This document shows positions 62,878 through 64,000 of a DNA stretch of 64,000 bases, in pieces (the first letter of the stretch is position 1; the number at the start of each line of letters is the position of its first letter). Source of the stretch: Oscillospiraceae bacterium. Lineage in GTDB: Bacteria > Bacillota > Clostridia > Oscillospirales > Ruminococcaceae. Location of the stretch: assembly GCA_021769725.1 (NCBI GenBank), contig JAETSI010000005.1:62001-126000 (forward strand), read 5' to 3'. The notes beneath the pieces were generated by a model. That model was not told where the DNA came from. It made no database searches and saw only the letters and a program-made list of their open reading frames with translations. Position numbers and translations under genes: made by a program.

Positions 62878-64000
62878 GAAGCGGCATACGCAGCCAGTAT
62901 GTAAACGGCTCCGCCTGTCAACATTGACAGAAGAATTACTGTCATGCAGTGAAGCCGGTGTCTCTCCGCAGCAGAAGCCGTCAGATATGCGGCACCGCCG
63001 CACATAAGCCCGGCATATATTATCCCCATAAACGGCGGTACACAAATGTGAACGCCGGATTCCCTCACGAAGGCTACAAGAGAAACAGCAAGTATCACGC
63101 CATAACATATCGTTGTGGAAAGAGCAGCGCCGTCAACTCCCATAAACGGAATAAGCGCAAGATTTCCCACAAGCTTCACAGCCGTTCCGAGTATCATTAT
63201 TTTCAGTGGAAGCACCGGTTTTCCGATTGCCTGAAGCATACTGAAAAGCGGAAACGATATACAGAGAAAAACCATTCCCGGCATCATCAGCCTGAGCGCA
63301 TTTATACAGATCTCCACTTCATCCGACTGATGCGGAAAAAGAAAACTCATTATCTCCGGGGCAAGAACAATCATCCCTGCTGCGGCAGGAACAGATATCA
63401 CAGCAGAGGTAAGCAACGCCTGGGATGAACTTCTTTCAAGTCCCTGACGGCTGCCGCTCTCCCAGTGATCGGTTATGCAGGTCAGCGCTCCCTTGCCAAG
63501 CATATTTGTTACCGAAGGCACCAGGTTGAAAATAGTAATGGCTATGCCGGCAAATGAACCGTATATGAAGTGCGGTATCTCCTCCTCAACTATTCCTGCC
63601 GGAATTCTCGCCGATGTACCAAAATACGATATACAGCCGATCACCGTCCACATATCAATAAGCGCTGTAAGATTCGTTACAAGAGCGCTTATGCCTATAG
63701 GCAGTGCAGTGGAAATCAGCTCACGGGTAATTCGTCTGCCACTCATGACGGTATGATCTGTCACTTTCTCAGAATGTCTGAAAAGTCTCAGCACTGCAAA
63801 AAACAGAACTGCTCCCAAAGAAGAAAGAGTCACACCCATTATTCCGGCAGCGGCAGCTATAGCTCGCACATCGGTGACGCCGGGAAAAAAACTCATAACT
63901 AACTCGCTGTGGGAAGTGACATAGCCACAGAGCCACAATCCGCCCACTACTTTGACTATCCCCTCTGCTACCTGAGACAACGCTGTCGGATACATATTGC
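62856..64000 (-). CDS. MATE/SpoVB-type polysaccharide flippase, C-terminal part
   Basis: The last 381 or so residues of a membrane protein are present; the frame stays open to the window edge, so the N-terminus is missing. Ten or more helices are visible. SRQGLERSSSQALLTSAVIS, PEIMSFLF, MLQAIGKPVLPLKIMILGTAVKLVGN and GVDGAALSTTICYGVI are typical of the SpoVB/MurJ-like branch of the MOP superfamily. SpoVB-type members act in spore cortex synthesis, others export polysaccharide precursors. With sporulation genes in the window a SpoVB role is possible but unproven. Confidence 0.85.
   Translation of the reverse strand, partial: NMYPTALSQVAEGIVKVVGGLWLCGYVTSHSELVMSFFPGVTDVRAIAAAAGIMGVTLSSLGAVLFFAVLRLFRHSEKVTDHTVMSGRRITRELISTALPIGISALVTNLTALIDMWTVIGCISYFGTSARIPAGIVEEEIPHFIYGSFAGIAITIFNLVPSVTNMLGKGALTCITDHWESGSRQGLERSSSQALLTSAVISVPAAAGMIVLAPEIMSFLFPHQSDEVEICINALRLMMPGMVFLCISFPLFSMLQAIGKPVLPLKIMILGTAVKLVGNLALIPFMGVDGAALSTTICYGVILAVSLVAFVRESGVHICVPPFMGIIYAGLMCGGAAYLTASAAERHRLHCMTVILLSMLTGGAVYILAAYAASKKQSHK

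Noticed and set aside
1..64000. CRISPR array, rRNA operon, prophage or IS transposase
   Set aside because: No regularly spaced direct repeats, rRNA sequence, phage structural genes or transposase frames were seen; only non-coding palindromic elements are present.

Overview
The window looks like chromosomal DNA of a cellulosome-forming, endospore-competent member of the Firmicutes, most likely a Ruminococcus of the flavefaciens/champanellensis type. The grounds are four secreted proteins with dockerin modules (GH11-CBM22-dockerin-CE1, PL11-CBM-dockerin, SGNH hydrolase-dockerin, dockerin-metalloprotease), Thr-rich linkers, sporulation genes (spoIIID, yqfC, yqfD, ylbJ), an IreB-family gene, a SCIFF (ranthipeptide) locus, and near-consensus sigma-A promoters (TTGACA-17-TATAAT) throughout. 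No phage, plasmid, CRISPR array or intact transposase was seen.

Layout. 1-2.8 kb: 5' end of ireB (minus), a Cys-rich DUF1540 protein, and an OmpR-family response regulator with its histidine kinase. 2.8-5.9 kb: spoIIID and a four-module cellulosomal xylanase/esterase. 5.9-7.7 kb: the SCIFF peptide gene (45 residues, six Cys) and its radical SAM/SPASM maturase, separated by a palindromic element. 7.8-17.9 kb: an ABC-F ATPase gene facing away from rpoB-rpoC; their promoters overlap face to face, and the ABC-F leader carries an intrinsic terminator that looks like an attenuator. 17.9-19.7 kb: two lipoproteins, one of the TraB/GumN family.

19.8-32.7 kb is accessory: many short single-domain genes (methyltransferase, WYL regulator, GyrI-like proteins, PNPOx-like flavin proteins, four GNAT acetyltransferases, CrcB, AraC and XRE regulators, DUF2935), with broken genes (a Fic remnant joined to a GrpB remnant, and a frameshifted multicopper oxidase) and three copies of a palindromic repeat. 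33.2-37.8 kb: a tight ymfF-ymfH-lgt-folD operon. 37.8-40.6 kb: sporulation genes ylbJ and yqfC-yqfD around another repeat copy. 40.6-46.2 kb: a hybrid LacI-type sensor/GGDEF-like/AraC regulator divergent from a dockerin-bearing rhamnogalacturonan lyase, with a 41-bp palindrome over the lyase promoter. 46.3-50.3 kb: tRNA-Leu(GAG), tadA, a CPBP-like membrane protein, metG.

50.4-52.6 kb holds what may be an undescribed small system: two related multi-pass membrane proteins, each driven by a copy of the same promoter plus an 18-bp inverted repeat, with a small XRE regulator gene between them. 52.7-59.2 kb: SGNH-dockerin hydrolase, rny, dockerin-metalloprotease and an O-antigen-ligase-like membrane protein. 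59.3-64 kb: 2[4Fe-4S] ferredoxin, nadB-nadC, a lipoprotein whose promoter contains a perfect 18-bp palindrome, and the 3' part of a MATE/SpoVB-type flippase.

The main novel structural signal is a dispersed family of palindromic intergenic repeats (four copies and one remnant). It shares a core hairpin whose stem changes in a compensatory way between copies. All functional names come from reading translations and motifs; no database search was run.
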